DNA of 64,000 nucleotides from Chitinophaga alhagiae (GTDB taxonomy: Bacteria > Bacteroidota > Bacteroidia > Chitinophagales > Chitinophagaceae): the NCBI RefSeq assembly GCF_003568665.1, contig NZ_QXMH01000007.1, positions 87,414 through 151,413 of the forward strand. Reading direction: 5' to 3'. Made by a program: the position numbers and the translations under genes. This document shows, one piece after another, positions 34,102 to 43,170 of the stretch. The notes under the pieces are model-generated. The model was given only the letters and a program-made list of their open reading frames with translations. It ran no database searches and had not been told where the DNA came from. Position 1 is the stretch's first letter. Each line of letters begins with the position of its first letter.

Positions 34102-34315
34102 ACGTTGTATCTTCTATTTTTTTATTGCTTCTTGGAACGGCGGTAGCGCACCCAGAAGCACCGCAGCCAATATTCAGCAACGGCATTAATGAGAATAACC
34201 CACCTAATGCTATGAACAACCACTCTTTTGCCTGGATGCCGTGCACAATAATAAAAATACCCACTATCAGCCGCAGTATCCTCATAACATCCCAATTTCT
34301 CAAATATTTCTTCAT
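34085..34315 (-). CDS. Small membrane protein, YgaP-like (DUF2892 type)
   Basis: 76 residues from the ATG at 34313-34315; a GTG three codons upstream is less likely. Two helices (LRLIVGIFIIVHGIQAKEW and LFIALGGLFSLMPLLNIG) are followed by CGASGC, a Cys pair near the membrane. The pattern MRILRLIVGIFIIV resembles the membrane part of YgaP-like proteins that normally carries a rhodanese domain; here it is alone. Overlaps the DUF6132-like gene, so both probably form one small complex. Confidence 0.7.
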   Translation of the reverse strand: MKKYLRNWDVMRILRLIVGIFIIVHGIQAKEWLFIALGGLFSLMPLLNIGCGASGCATAVPRSNKKIEDTTYEEVH

Positions 34316-34389
34316 GGTTTTCACTTTTCTGTAAATTTCTGAAGAATACTTTTACTGTACAGCTACTTTAGTTACAGAAGAAAACAAAA

Positions 34390-34499
34390 GGGGGCTGTCT
34401 CAAAAGTAATTTGATGGGCTTGAGAATCGCGTAAACGAAAAATCTCTCCATCAGGTACCTGAATAAGATCAGGTAAAAATTACTTTTGAGACAGCCCCC
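34390..34499. mobile_element. 110-bp MITE-like element with 23-bp perfect terminal inverted repeats
   Basis: The 23-base sequence at 34390-34412, beginning GGGGGCTGTCTCAAAAG, is repeated exactly inverted at 34477-34499. The ends carry the GGCTGTCTCAAAA motif seen at the tips of several Bacteroidota insertion sequences. The 64 bases between encode nothing; they include the palindrome CAGGTACCTG (34452-34461). This is best explained as a non-autonomous element; as RNA it would also make a strong hairpin. No target duplication is obvious. Confidence 0.65.
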
Positions 34500-34522
34500 C
34501 CTTTCCAAATATCTCTCAGTCA

Positions 34523-35749
34523 CTATTTCACCACAATCCATCGGTTGAGGAAATTATCCGGCGTTTCGATCACCACTTTGTAGATAGCAGACGGAGTATC
34601 CACATCAATCACCGCTTCCTCCTTACCAACAGGCACGGTAGCTTTCAGCTCATACTGGTCACGGCCGCCTTCCTTGAACTGGTTAGCGGCGGCCAGCCAT
34701 ATCTTCGCATCCCCTTTCCGGCCGGTGGCTTTCCAGGTCACCCTGATCTTCCCGTTTTCCAGTTTGGCGGCGGGGTGAGTAGCGGATACGGCGCCTGTGA
34801 GGGGTATCCCGTCTACCTCCATCAACTGCTCACGGGGTATCTGCACGCCTAAAAAGCCGGCAATGGAGGGCATAATGTCTACAATGCCCGGGTGGCCGGT
34901 TTTGAAGTAATTGTTCAGTTGCTTGGCGTTGGTAACTATCCAGGTACTCCGCTCCCGGTCTGATTGGCCGCCGTGGTGTTTGCCGGTGGCACTGTCGCGC
35001 CCATGGTCGGTAGTGATGTAGATCACCCAGTCTTCCCTGAATTGTTTTTCCCTGTACCGGATGGCTTCCCACAGGCGCCCCATTTGTTTGTCCATCAGGT
35101 TTACGGCGCGGAAGTACTCCGGGCTGTCCCCGAACCGGTGGCCCATATCATCGGTATATTCCAGGTATACCCAGGAGAGATCTGGCGCTTCCTGCCGGAT
35201 GTAGCGGGCGGCCTCATCCGTCACCGCTTCATCTATGTGGTGCATGTACTCCTTTTTCTTATCATGCGGATACTTCACCGTGTCCAGCTCCAGGCCGTCG
35301 AAATGATAGTCCAGCTGCAGATTGCCTGTGGTCGGCAGGCCCTCTCCCACCAGCTTGGTGCGGTTGTCCAGCCAGCTGGAAAAAATAGCCGCTTTCTTTT
35401 GCGGGTATTGTGTTTTAAAGAAGCGGAAAATGGTCCAGTAGTCATAGTCAGGGGCGGCTATATCATTGTCCCACACGTTGTGTTTGTTTACCCAGGTACC
35501 GGTCAGCAGGCTGTTATAGCCTACCGCGGAAATGGTGGGCGTTTGGGAATACCCGCCTTTTTCACCCCCTACGTACGCCCGGGTATAACCGCCCGCCCTG
35601 GCAATTTTGTCCAGGTTGGGCGTGGGCTGCTGTTCGATCACATCGGCAGCAATACCGTCCACGATCACAAATACCGCCTTCTTCGTTCTTTGCGCCTGCA
35701 ACCCTGTTATACAGGAGAAGCATACTGCTATTAAAAATCCTTTCTTCAT
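34523..35749 (-). CDS. Alkaline-phosphatase-superfamily phosphodiesterase (NPP-like)
   Basis: 408 residues from the ATG at 35747-35749, with signal peptide (FLIAVCFSCITGLQAQ). Metal and nucleophile sites of the type I phosphodiesterase/nucleotide pyrophosphatase family: VFVIVDGIAADVI (Asp31), YSQTPTISAVGYNSLLTG (nucleophilic Thr70 or Thr72), YTDDMGHRFGDS and ITTDHGRDSATGKHHGG. A C-terminal beta-sandwich follows from about residue 305. It likely cleaves a phosphodiester in the periplasm. It starts 19 bases after the SusD gene of pair 2, so the imported or surface ligand probably carries phosphate. Confidence 0.9.
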   Translation of the reverse strand: MKKGFLIAVCFSCITGLQAQRTKKAVFVIVDGIAADVIEQQPTPNLDKIARAGGYTRAYVGGEKGGYSQTPTISAVGYNSLLTGTWVNKHNVWDNDIAAPDYDYWTIFRFFKTQYPQKKAAIFSSWLDNRTKLVGEGLPTTGNLQLDYHFDGLELDTVKYPHDKKKEYMHHIDEAVTDEAARYIRQEAPDLSWVYLEYTDDMGHRFGDSPEYFRAVNLMDKQMGRLWEAIRYREKQFREDWVIYITTDHGRDSATGKHHGGQSDRERSTWIVTNAKQLNNYFKTGHPGIVDIMPSIAGFLGVQIPREQLMEVDGIPLTGAVSATHPAAKLENGKIRVTWKATGRKGDAKIWLAAANQFKEGGRDQYELKATVPVGKEEAVIDVDTPSAIYKVVIETPDNFLNRWIVVK

Positions 35750-35768
35750 CGTTATCTGCATATACTTG

Positions 35769-37247
35769 TTATTGTAAGATCCACATTACACCGTTGATAT
35801 CATCCCCGCCGGGATACTGGCTTTTAACGGCATTCTCCACGTTCACCCGGTTATTGGTAAATTCATCATTGGGGTACATCCAGCGTTTGGGCACCACGCC
35901 GCCGTTCAGGATGCCTGACCCGGTTACGTCAAAGGCGGGAAAACCCGTACGCCGTTGCTCATAAAACGGTTGCCAGCCGGTATTCATGAACATGCTGACA
36001 TACTTCTGGGTGATGATCTGCCTGATCTCGCTGCCGGGCTGTAAAGTTACAACAGGTTGGGCAAGATAATCGCTGATCTCGGTAGCTGAATACGCGCTGT
36101 TGAAATTGGAGAACTCCAGGGAAGCACTGATACCGTTCTTGTAGTAGGTGTTGGCATCACCGGTGATCCAGCCGCGGACCACCGCCTCCGCCAGTATGAA
36201 CTGCAGCTCGGCATAACTCATGAGCACGCTGGGCTCATTGATAGCCTGGTAAGAATACCGGTCATTGATCTGGGAAGCGTTGCCCGCGCCTCTCTTGGCG
36301 GTATTCTGGGCCAGAGAAGCGCTGCCCCGCAGGCCGTCGTAGGCATTGAAATCTTTTACCGGAAGGCCGGAGGAAGGGGTGGGCTTGCCAAAAACAAAGA
36401 GGCGCGGGTCTTTCAGCTCCTGCAGAATATCCACGAACGTACTGTCCAGGTAATAATCCGTTTTCATGGAGTTGTTGTTGAAATAAGGGTACTGGTTGCC
36501 GGTGATGTCATAATAAGGCAGCCGCCCGTTGTCCGCATTAGACGCCAGCAAGGGATATTTGCCCGGGTTGGATACGATCTCGCTGAACCGCTGTTTGATG
36601 TTCAATGCAGCGTCTCCCTCCTTTTTGGAAAGGCTCATCAATACCCGTAAGGTATAGGAATTGATCAGTTTTTTCCATTTTTCGATATTGCCGGCATACA
36701 CCAGGTCTCCTGATACGGCCACCTCTGCGGCAGACAGGGAGTCGCTGGCAATTTTAAGCTCGTCCAGCACACCGCGGTAAACATCCTGCTGTTTGTCATA
36801 AGCCGGCCTGATGGCGGCGGTGTCTACCACGTTATTGTACCGGATAGACTGCATCATTTTTGAATATGGAATATCGCCAAAGGTCTGCGTCATGTTCACA
36901 ATGAAGTAGGAAGTAAAGAACTTTCCGATGTACCGGTAGTTCTGCTTGCCGGTACGGGCGGCCTCCTGTTCCATTTTCACCACCTGGCTGATATTGCCGT
37001 ACCCCATGCCGCTGCGCTGCCATCCGTAATACTGGGAATTGCTCACGCTTTGTGTATACACCAGGTACCTGGAAGCCAGGGCGGCATCTGCGGATATGGT
37101 GGAAAAGGCCGTTCTTTCAATAGCCGGCAGCAATAGCGAAGGGTCCGCTATGGTAGGATTGTTCGGATTGATCTGGAAGTCCTCGAATTTTTTGCATGAA
37201 GCAAAAGCGGCAACCAGTAACAGGAACAATAATGTATGTTGTTTCAT
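35769..37247 (-). CDS. SusD/RagB family lipoprotein (pair 2, SusD-2 type)
   Basis: 492 residues from the ATG at 37245-37247, with a lipobox (LLVAAFASCKKFEDF). It belongs to the SusD_2-like subgroup: FQINPNNPTIADPSLLLPAIER at the start, NMTQTFGDIPYSKMMQ, KLINSYTLRVLMSLS, and near the end MFMNTGWQPFYEQRRTGFPAF. It captures the substrate on the cell surface for the SusC barrel encoded 34 bases upstream. The downstream phosphodiesterase belongs to the same transcript. Confidence 0.92.
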   Translation of the reverse strand: MKQHTLLFLLLVAAFASCKKFEDFQINPNNPTIADPSLLLPAIERTAFSTISADAALASRYLVYTQSVSNSQYYGWQRSGMGYGNISQVVKMEQEAARTGKQNYRYIGKFFTSYFIVNMTQTFGDIPYSKMMQSIRYNNVVDTAAIRPAYDKQQDVYRGVLDELKIASDSLSAAEVAVSGDLVYAGNIEKWKKLINSYTLRVLMSLSKKEGDAALNIKQRFSEIVSNPGKYPLLASNADNGRLPYYDITGNQYPYFNNNSMKTDYYLDSTFVDILQELKDPRLFVFGKPTPSSGLPVKDFNAYDGLRGSASLAQNTAKRGAGNASQINDRYSYQAINEPSVLMSYAELQFILAEAVVRGWITGDANTYYKNGISASLEFSNFNSAYSATEISDYLAQPVVTLQPGSEIRQIITQKYVSMFMNTGWQPFYEQRRTGFPAFDVTGSGILNGGVVPKRWMYPNDEFTNNRVNVENAVKSQYPGGDDINGVMWILQ

Positions 37248-37281
37248 CTTGTTAATGTTTAATAAATGTAAATGCAACTGG

Positions 37282-40200
37282 TTAGAACTTCAGGTTGATG
37301 TTGAACCCAATAGAGCGCATGGAAGGCGTTTGCAGGTTATCGCTTTCCGCATCCGGGTCTACGTTGGGTATTTTTGACAGGATGAACAGGTTGTTGCCTA
37401 TCAGCGAAACGGAAGCGCCGTTGAAAGTGCCTTTGATCCACCTGTCAGGGAAGTTGTACGTCAGCACCAGTTCACGCATTTTCAGGTAAGTACCGCTATA
37501 GTAGTGGTAGTTGTTCAACATGCCGCCGCTGGTGGTTTGCATAAAACTGATATAGTTCACGGCGGTGGTGTTGGGAGCAAACTTTCGGGTATCTGACGTG
37601 ATGTTGCCATAAGCGTCGTAGGTAACGCTGCCGCCGGTTACCACCACGCCGGGCCCTACATAGGTATTCTGGCCGGCATTTGCATCGTCACGATAAGAAG
37701 TGACCGTTCCTTTGGCGGTACCGCCCCACCACATTTTCTGGTTGGTGGTAGAGTAGATCAATCCGCCCAGGCGGCCGTCGAAAGACAGGCTGAGAGAGAA
37801 GTTCTTGTATTTGAAGTTGTTCTGCACGCCATAGATCCAGTCGGGATCGCTGAGGCCAAAATACTGGCCCACGGGCGTATAAGCCTGCATGCCATTGGAG
37901 TTGTAGATGGCCTGGCCATCTGGTGCGCGGCTTTCGGTAATATAGATCCGGTCTGTGCGCTGCCCTTCCTTGATCAGCCCGAGGTAACCGTCGGGATTGT
38001 CAGTAGCGTCTTTCAGCCAGCGGTGTATGCGGCTGAAGTTGACAGATGCTTCCCATCTGAAGTCCCTGCTCCTGACCGGCGTTCCGCTGACCATGAACTC
38101 CCATCCCTTGCGCAGGTAAACATTGGCGTTCTTCCGGATGCTGCCATAACCGCTGCCCTGGGAAAGGGTAACCAGCTGAAAGTTATTGTAGTCCTTATTC
38201 CTGAAATAGGTTACATCTACATTCAGCCTGTTCTGGAAAAAGCCGGCAGCTATGCCATACTCCCCGGACAACACTGTTTCGGGTATCAGGTCTGGTGATA
38301 TAAACTGGCTTGGCACGCCCAGGGAAGGTACATTGTTCCACTTGGCCCCGATGTTATAGGTGGGAATGTGCGCGTAAGGGTTATTGCCATCTATAAACCC
38401 AGTATTCACTTTGGCCCAGGAACCGCGTAGTTTCAGGAAAGAGATCGCGTTGGGCAGGGTCAATATGTCAGACAGTACGGCAGACACACCGGCGGAAGGA
38501 TAGAAATAAGCGTTATTCTTGACGGGCAATGTGGAGGTCTTGTCATACCGGCCGGTGAGCGACAGGTACAGGAAACCAAAGGTCTCAACATCCAGCATGC
38601 CATAGGCAGATGCCGTTCTGCGTTCACGCAGCTGGTTGGAGCCCTTGAGGGGATTGATGGTATTGGTAATGGCATAGAACCCCGGTATTGTCAGGCCGTC
38701 TGTTGTAGTATAGGCAGACTCGAACCTCCTGTAGTTATTGGCGCCGCCGGCGGTTACGTTTATTTTGAAATCCTTGCTGAAGCGGTGGCTGTAGTTCAGG
38801 ATCAGGTCTGAATTGATGTCGAAGTAACTGGCTACATCGGTAGAATAGTTGCCCCTTGAAATATAGTCGTAAGCAATATAGCTGTTAGGCTCGCGCAGTT
38901 CTGAATTGGTGGAATACTGGTTGAAGCCGTTCCGGAATTTAACGGTAAAGTCATCTGTAATTTTGTAATCGAACGTTACCTGCCCGAAACTGTTATTCCG
39001 TTTGTAGCCGTTCAACAGCTCATTGGCCACAAAATGCGGGTTGTTATACCATGACAGGTTGTAGTTGCGCTGCTGCAGGCCTTCCCGCCCGGGCATCCAG
39101 TAGTTCTGGAGGTCGCGGATATCGATATCCGGGCCTATCCAGAGGATCAGGTTGTACAGGTAGTTAGGAGGGCCGTACCCTACCGTGGGGTAGTTGTCCG
39201 AGTATTCCCTGTTGTAGGTCAGCTTGCTGTCCATGGTCAGCCTGGGAGACAGCTGGTAGTTGCCGCCAATGGAGAAGGAAGAGTTGTTCAGCTCCGTATT
39301 GGGTACCACTCCTTTCTGGAAAATATGGCTGGCAGACACCCGGAAGGAGCCTTTATCAGTACCGATGGACGCGGACACGCTATTGGTAGATAAAAGGCCC
39401 GTTCTAAAGAAATTCTTGATATTGTTGCGGCCTCTGGACACCCAGGGCGTTTTGATACGCTGGTTGGTATTGGGATCAATAGGCCCGTCGTATTGCGTGG
39501 TCTCATAAAAGCCGCTGGGCGTGGAAGGGTCCCGCTGGTCCAGCTTGGGCCCCCAGATCCAGCCACCACCTTCCGTGCCGCCGCCGGAGCCGTTCACATA
39601 GGCATATTTCCCCTGGTCTCCCCCGCCGTATACCGTTTGTACTTCGGGAATAACGGTATAGCCCGGCTGGAACATAGTAGAAGAGTTGAACTCTACCTGC
39701 AGCTTCCCTTTATTGCCCTTTTTGGTGGTGTACAGGATAGCGCCGTTCACCCCCATGGCGCCATACAAGGCGCCCGCGGCCGTACCTTTCAGCACGCTGA
39801 CGCTTTCAATATCATCCGCATTCAGCTTGTAGGGGTCTGCATCCGGGTCTGGTATGCCATCGATGACGATCAGCGGCGATCTGCCGCGGAGAGATACGCC
39901 GGGGTTGCGGAACAGGTCAGTGGTGTTGTTGATATTCAGGCCGGCCACCTTACCGGTCAACGCCCCTAAAACTGTGGTGGTTTTGGTTTTGGCCATCGTT
40001 TCACCGCTCACTTCCTGCACGGCGTAACCCAGTGTTTTTTGCTGTTTTTTAATACCAAGGGCCGTGGTTACCACCACTTCGGCGAGATCGCTCCCGCCGG
40101 CCTGCAATTGGATATTAACGGAGGTCCTGCCATTCACAGGCACCTGCTGGGTAGCGTGTCCCAGGAAAGAAAATATAAGAACGGCATCCCCCGGAACGGT

Positions 40201-40383
40201 GAGGGTGTATCTGCCATCCTGGTTGGTGGTGGTGCCCCGGGTGGTGCCGCTTACCGCTATCGATACGCCGATCAGCGGGGTATTGTCACTGGCCGAGCGT
40301 ACCGTGCCTGTTACAGTGACATTCTGTGCAAATGCCGCTACCTGCAACAGTAACGAAAGAAAGAGTAAAACTTTTGTTTTCAT
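37282..40383 (-). CDS. SusC/RagA family TonB-linked outer membrane protein (pair 2)
   Basis: 1033 residues: signal peptide, regulatory-like domain (VTVTGTVRSASDNTPLIGVS), the LAEVVVTTALGIKKQQKTLGYA region with the LGIKKQ variant typical for SusD-2-type pairs, and the plug with IESVSVLKGTAAGALYGAMGVNG and a barrel ending in a terminal Phe. It imports the ligand delivered by SusD. Upstream lies a 34-bp palindrome (40475-40508) that abuts a CAAAGTATA sequence, possibly the promoter, and a divergent TetR gene; control by TetR is unusual for SusCD pairs. Confidence 0.95.
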   Translation of the reverse strand: MKTKVLLFLSLLLQVAAFAQNVTVTGTVRSASDNTPLIGVSIAVSGTTRGTTTNQDGRYTLTVPGDAVLIFSFLGHATQQVPVNGRTSVNIQLQAGGSDLAEVVVTTALGIKKQQKTLGYAVQEVSGETMAKTKTTTVLGALTGKVAGLNINNTTDLFRNPGVSLRGRSPLIVIDGIPDPDADPYKLNADDIESVSVLKGTAAGALYGAMGVNGAILYTTKKGNKGKLQVEFNSSTMFQPGYTVIPEVQTVYGGGDQGKYAYVNGSGGGTEGGGWIWGPKLDQRDPSTPSGFYETTQYDGPIDPNTNQRIKTPWVSRGRNNIKNFFRTGLLSTNSVSASIGTDKGSFRVSASHIFQKGVVPNTELNNSSFSIGGNYQLSPRLTMDSKLTYNREYSDNYPTVGYGPPNYLYNLILWIGPDIDIRDLQNYWMPGREGLQQRNYNLSWYNNPHFVANELLNGYKRNNSFGQVTFDYKITDDFTVKFRNGFNQYSTNSELREPNSYIAYDYISRGNYSTDVASYFDINSDLILNYSHRFSKDFKINVTAGGANNYRRFESAYTTTDGLTIPGFYAITNTINPLKGSNQLRERRTASAYGMLDVETFGFLYLSLTGRYDKTSTLPVKNNAYFYPSAGVSAVLSDILTLPNAISFLKLRGSWAKVNTGFIDGNNPYAHIPTYNIGAKWNNVPSLGVPSQFISPDLIPETVLSGEYGIAAGFFQNRLNVDVTYFRNKDYNNFQLVTLSQGSGYGSIRKNANVYLRKGWEFMVSGTPVRSRDFRWEASVNFSRIHRWLKDATDNPDGYLGLIKEGQRTDRIYITESRAPDGQAIYNSNGMQAYTPVGQYFGLSDPDWIYGVQNNFKYKNFSLSLSFDGRLGGLIYSTTNQKMWWGGTAKGTVTSYRDDANAGQNTYVGPGVVVTGGSVTYDAYGNITSDTRKFAPNTTAVNYISFMQTTSGGMLNNYHYYSGTYLKMRELVLTYNFPDRWIKGTFNGASVSLIGNNLFILSKIPNVDPDAESDNLQTPSMRSIGFNINLKF

Positions 40384-40474
40384 AAAAATGACCTGGTTGT
40401 TAATAAATAGGATTGCGTGTCTGGAATTGGTGCTTTTTTTACCGGCGTAAAAATGTGTATTTAGATCAAAGTAT

Positions 40475-40508
40475 AAAAATTAATTGAACATTCATTCAAT
40501 TAATTTTT
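40475..40508. promoter_or_regulatory. TetR-type operator palindrome
   Basis: Two perfect 14-base arms, AAAAATTAATTGAA (40475-40488) and TTCAATTAATTTTT (40495-40508), around CATTCA. The TGAA...TTCA core is usual for TetR-family sites. It lies 92 bases upstream of SusC and 208 bases upstream of TetR. Confidence 0.75.
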
Positions 40509-40682
40509 ATTTTCATAACAAAATCTTTACAATTAGTTAATACAGATTTCAGGCTAAATACGCTATAGAAGATGATCTTAACCCGACTGCCGGGTTTTGC
40601 AAACGTTTGTATTTTTTTCATGAGGGGGGCCTCCGGAAACAGGCATTTATTGAACACACATACAACATTGAACCGGGAATGT

Positions 40683-40690
40683 TATATTTG
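40683..40690 (+). promoter_or_regulatory. Promoter -7 box of the TetR gene
   Basis: TATATTTG matches TAnnTTTG exactly, 26 bases upstream of the ATG at 40717, giving a leader of about 20 bases. No convincing -33 box is visible. Confidence 0.6.
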
Positions 40691-40716
40691 CCGAAAATCA
40701 GCAGACAGCACTATTT

Positions 40717-41334
40717 ATGGGAAGAAGAAGCATCAAGGAGTCAAGGCAGAAAGAAATTATTGAGGCTTTTTATACAATAGCAAAGAAGGAAGGGCTGGAA
40801 AACGCCTCAATAGCCAAAACGGCTGCGCTCATCAACATCAATCCCAGCCTGGTCATCCACTACTTTAAGACCAGGGAGTACCTGGTATACGGGCTCATTG
40901 AATATATCCTTGACCAATACTTGCTGATCTATAAAACGCCCGCCGCCTACAAGGATGACCCCGGCAAAAAGCTGCTGAAAGTAATAGACAACATATTCTC
41001 GCATAAATGGAACCTGCTGTTCGATGACAGCGTTTCCTACAGTTGCTATTCCCTGGTGTTCCGGGACCAGAAGGTAAAAGAGAGCTACAAGGTTTTGCTG
41101 GACACCCTGCGGGGGAACTTAAGGGACCTGATAGAGGAATGTAACGAGCAGGGGGTGCTCAAAGTAAAAGACCCGGCCGGGGTGGCAGACACCATTTTTG
41201 TGATGGTTGACGGCGCTTATTATTACCTGAGCCTGGTCAGCAACAAAAAAGAGTACAAACAAAAACTGGCGCAATACAAAGGGCTGGCTCTGCAGCAACT
41301 CAATTTGATTTCCGTTTCTTTCTCCGGGAAATAA
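40717..41334 (+). CDS. TetR/AcrR family transcriptional regulator
   Basis: 205 residues. The N-terminal helix-turn-helix is IIEAFYTIAKKEGLENASIAKTAALININPSLVIHYFKTREYLVYGL, typical for TetR proteins; the C-terminal helical domain (from about residue 80) binds an unknown ligand and forms the dimer. It is divergent from the SusC/SusD/phosphodiesterase operon, and the palindrome between them is the probable binding site, so it likely represses or activates that operon in response to an imported compound. The 3' end overlaps the convergent membrane-protein gene by 35 bases. Confidence 0.92.
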   Translation: MGRRSIKESRQKEIIEAFYTIAKKEGLENASIAKTAALININPSLVIHYFKTREYLVYGLIEYILDQYLLIYKTPAAYKDDPGKKLLKVIDNIFSHKWNLLFDDSVSYSCYSLVFRDQKVKESYKVLLDTLRGNLRDLIEECNEQGVLKVKDPAGVADTIFVMVDGAYYYLSLVSNKKEYKQKLAQYKGLALQQLNLISVSFSGK

Positions 41335-41572
41335 CAATAAAAGCGCTGAGGGCAATAAGCCCCCACACAAAGTTGACCACTACATTCGGCAGGTCCGCAT
41401 AATACAGGGCATTGGCCGTGAGCCCCACAGCGCCTACCAGGTTCAGTGTATGGTAGATCAGCTGCCGGGCGTTGATCTTGTTCACGCTTAGCAGGAAGTA
41501 GGCCAGCAGGTAGGCCAGCGTACCCACCCAGCCCAGTACCGGGTAAATACCATTCATCGACAATAAATACAT
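41300..41572 (-). CDS. Small membrane protein, CBU_0592-like
   Basis: 90 residues from the ATG at 41570-41572 (the frame extends to a TTG at 41590; an ATG at 41557 is also possible). Three hydrophobic helices: YPVLGWVGTLAYLLAYFLLS, YHTLNLVGAVGLTANALYY and VVNFVWGLIALSAFIVI. The order and the VNKINARQLIYHTLNLVGA stretch fit the CBU_0592 family of uncharacterised small integral membrane proteins. It is antisense to the last 35 bases of the TetR gene. Function unknown. Confidence 0.75.
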   Translation of the reverse strand: MYLLSMNGIYPVLGWVGTLAYLLAYFLLSVNKINARQLIYHTLNLVGAVGLTANALYYADLPNVVVNFVWGLIALSAFIVISRRKKRKSN

Positions 41573-41676
41573 ACGAATAGATTGTTTCAACTAGGCCCAA
41601 TATACGCAACGTTCCTGATTCCGGGAGAAAATGCGTTGCGGGATGCCGGGCCGGCCTTGAAACATATGCTATCACA

Positions 41677-43167
41677 CTACTTTTTTGTCAGTTTAAAAAC
41701 CTTGCAGCCATGAGCGGGAACAGTGGCTTCCAAAAACTTTTCCGCTTGCGCAACATCCCGGTGCCGCCATACATCGTACACCATGTATGGGCCCGAAATG
41801 TTCATCTCCTTCCATGAGACCTTTATCACTCCCGGTTTTCCGGAGCGGTTTAATAGCCCCACGGCCAGTGATTGACCGGTCAGCTGTTTCACCAATATTT
41901 CCGCAAGGCTGTCTTTCCGTGCTATAGCCGCCTGTTTTCCAAGCGGGTCCTGGTTTATTGCAATGATTTCGGGGTTAAGCAAGATGGCCTTTGTAGCCGG
42001 GTCCATCGAACGAATGTCGTTCCCGCATAAAAGAGGCGCCGCCATCAAGCACCAAAGGCTCATGTGCGATTGCTGCTCTATTGTCGTTAACGGCTTGCCC
42101 TGGTCCGGGCTAACGGTTACTGTTGCATCCGGGTCATTTATTCCCACCACGAGCATATCCGGGTCATTCCAGCGCCCCGGGCCGGCAAATTCTCCCAAAG
42201 GCGCATTGATGTCAAGTATATCCATGATGCTGCAATGACCGGGATCGTTCCGCATTACCCAGGTATTCCTGATATCCCAGGTAGTGCGCCAGTAGTTGCC
42301 GCCAATACCGGCCGCCCATTTCCACGGCCGGCTGTTAAAGGCTCCCCATTGGCATATATTGAAAACAATGGAACGGCCCGTATTGCGCAACGCTTTAGCC
42401 ATGCGCTCATAGCGGGCAACCGCAGAATCTGTGACGCGCGGCGCCCCGCAATAGTCATACTTTAACAGGTCGATCCCCCATTCAGCGAATAACCTGGCGT
42501 CCCGTTCCTCAAAACCATAGCTCCCGGCTACGCCGCCGCAGGTTTTCTCTGAAGCGTCTGAATAAATCCCCAACTTGAGCCCCTTTGAATGAACATAGTC
42601 AGCTACCGCTTTGATCCCTTCGGGAAACTTGACCGGGTCTGCCTGCATGTTCCCTTCTTCATCCCTGTCTGCCAATTGCCAGAGATCATCGATGTTCACA
42701 TACAGGTACCCCAGGTCACGCATACCGGAGGCAACCATGGCATCCGCAATGGCCCGGATCAGGGAATCCGATATTTTTTCCTCAAAAGTGTTCCAGCTAT
42801 TCCATCCCATCGGCGGCGTAAGCGCCAGCACACTGTCTATCTTTATCGTTAATACCGATGTTGACCTTCCCAGCTTGTTTTTGGCGGTTATGCTCACTGT
42901 ATAAACGCCTTCCTGTTTTGCCATCCCGGTTATGAAACCAGTGGCCGGGTCCAGTTGCAGCCCCGGAGGAAGGCCTTCAGCCGTCCAGACAACGGGCCTT
43001 TCTCCCGCGGTAGGCACTGCAAACAGAAAAGGCGTTCCCGGATAATTCCCGGTAACGTACGGGCCATTGATCCTGGCTTTGCCTTCAAAAACAGACAGTA
43101 CCTTTTGTTGCCCGGGACGGCATGCGCACAAAATGAACAGGCTGAAACAATACAGTATGCGTATCAT
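41677..43167 (-). CDS. Alpha-galactosidase, GH27, with N-terminal Ig-like domain
   Basis: 496 residues with a lipobox (CFSLFILCACRPGQ). Residues about 30-112 form a putative Ig domain (VWTAEGLPPGLQLDPATGFI). The GH27 barrel starts at LALTPPMGWNSWNTF. The nucleophile is Asp238 in LLKYDYCG; the acid/base is Asp298 in NYWRTTWDI; GRWNDPDML is also conserved. It removes alpha-linked galactose (or alpha-GalNAc) from glycans. It starts three bases after the HGSNAT-like gene and is the last gene of the eight-gene utilisation locus. Confidence 0.94.
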   Translation of the reverse strand: MIRILYCFSLFILCACRPGQQKVLSVFEGKARINGPYVTGNYPGTPFLFAVPTAGERPVVWTAEGLPPGLQLDPATGFITGMAKQEGVYTVSITAKNKLGRSTSVLTIKIDSVLALTPPMGWNSWNTFEEKISDSLIRAIADAMVASGMRDLGYLYVNIDDLWQLADRDEEGNMQADPVKFPEGIKAVADYVHSKGLKLGIYSDASEKTCGGVAGSYGFEERDARLFAEWGIDLLKYDYCGAPRVTDSAVARYERMAKALRNTGRSIVFNICQWGAFNSRPWKWAAGIGGNYWRTTWDIRNTWVMRNDPGHCSIMDILDINAPLGEFAGPGRWNDPDMLVVGINDPDATVTVSPDQGKPLTTIEQQSHMSLWCLMAAPLLCGNDIRSMDPATKAILLNPEIIAINQDPLGKQAAIARKDSLAEILVKQLTGQSLAVGLLNRSGKPGVIKVSWKEMNISGPYMVYDVWRHRDVAQAEKFLEATVPAHGCKVFKLTKK

Positions 43168-43170
43168 AAA

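Larger units (their letters stand above)
40384..40716. promoter_or_regulatory. Divergent regulatory region between SusC pair 2 and TetR
   Basis: 333 bases, strongly AT-rich. It contains the 34-bp palindrome at 40475-40508, a possible leftward promoter box CAAAGTATA at 40467-40475 that shares one base with the palindrome, and a rightward TATATTTG box at 40683-40690 for the TetR gene. I see nothing coding in it. Confidence 0.6.
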
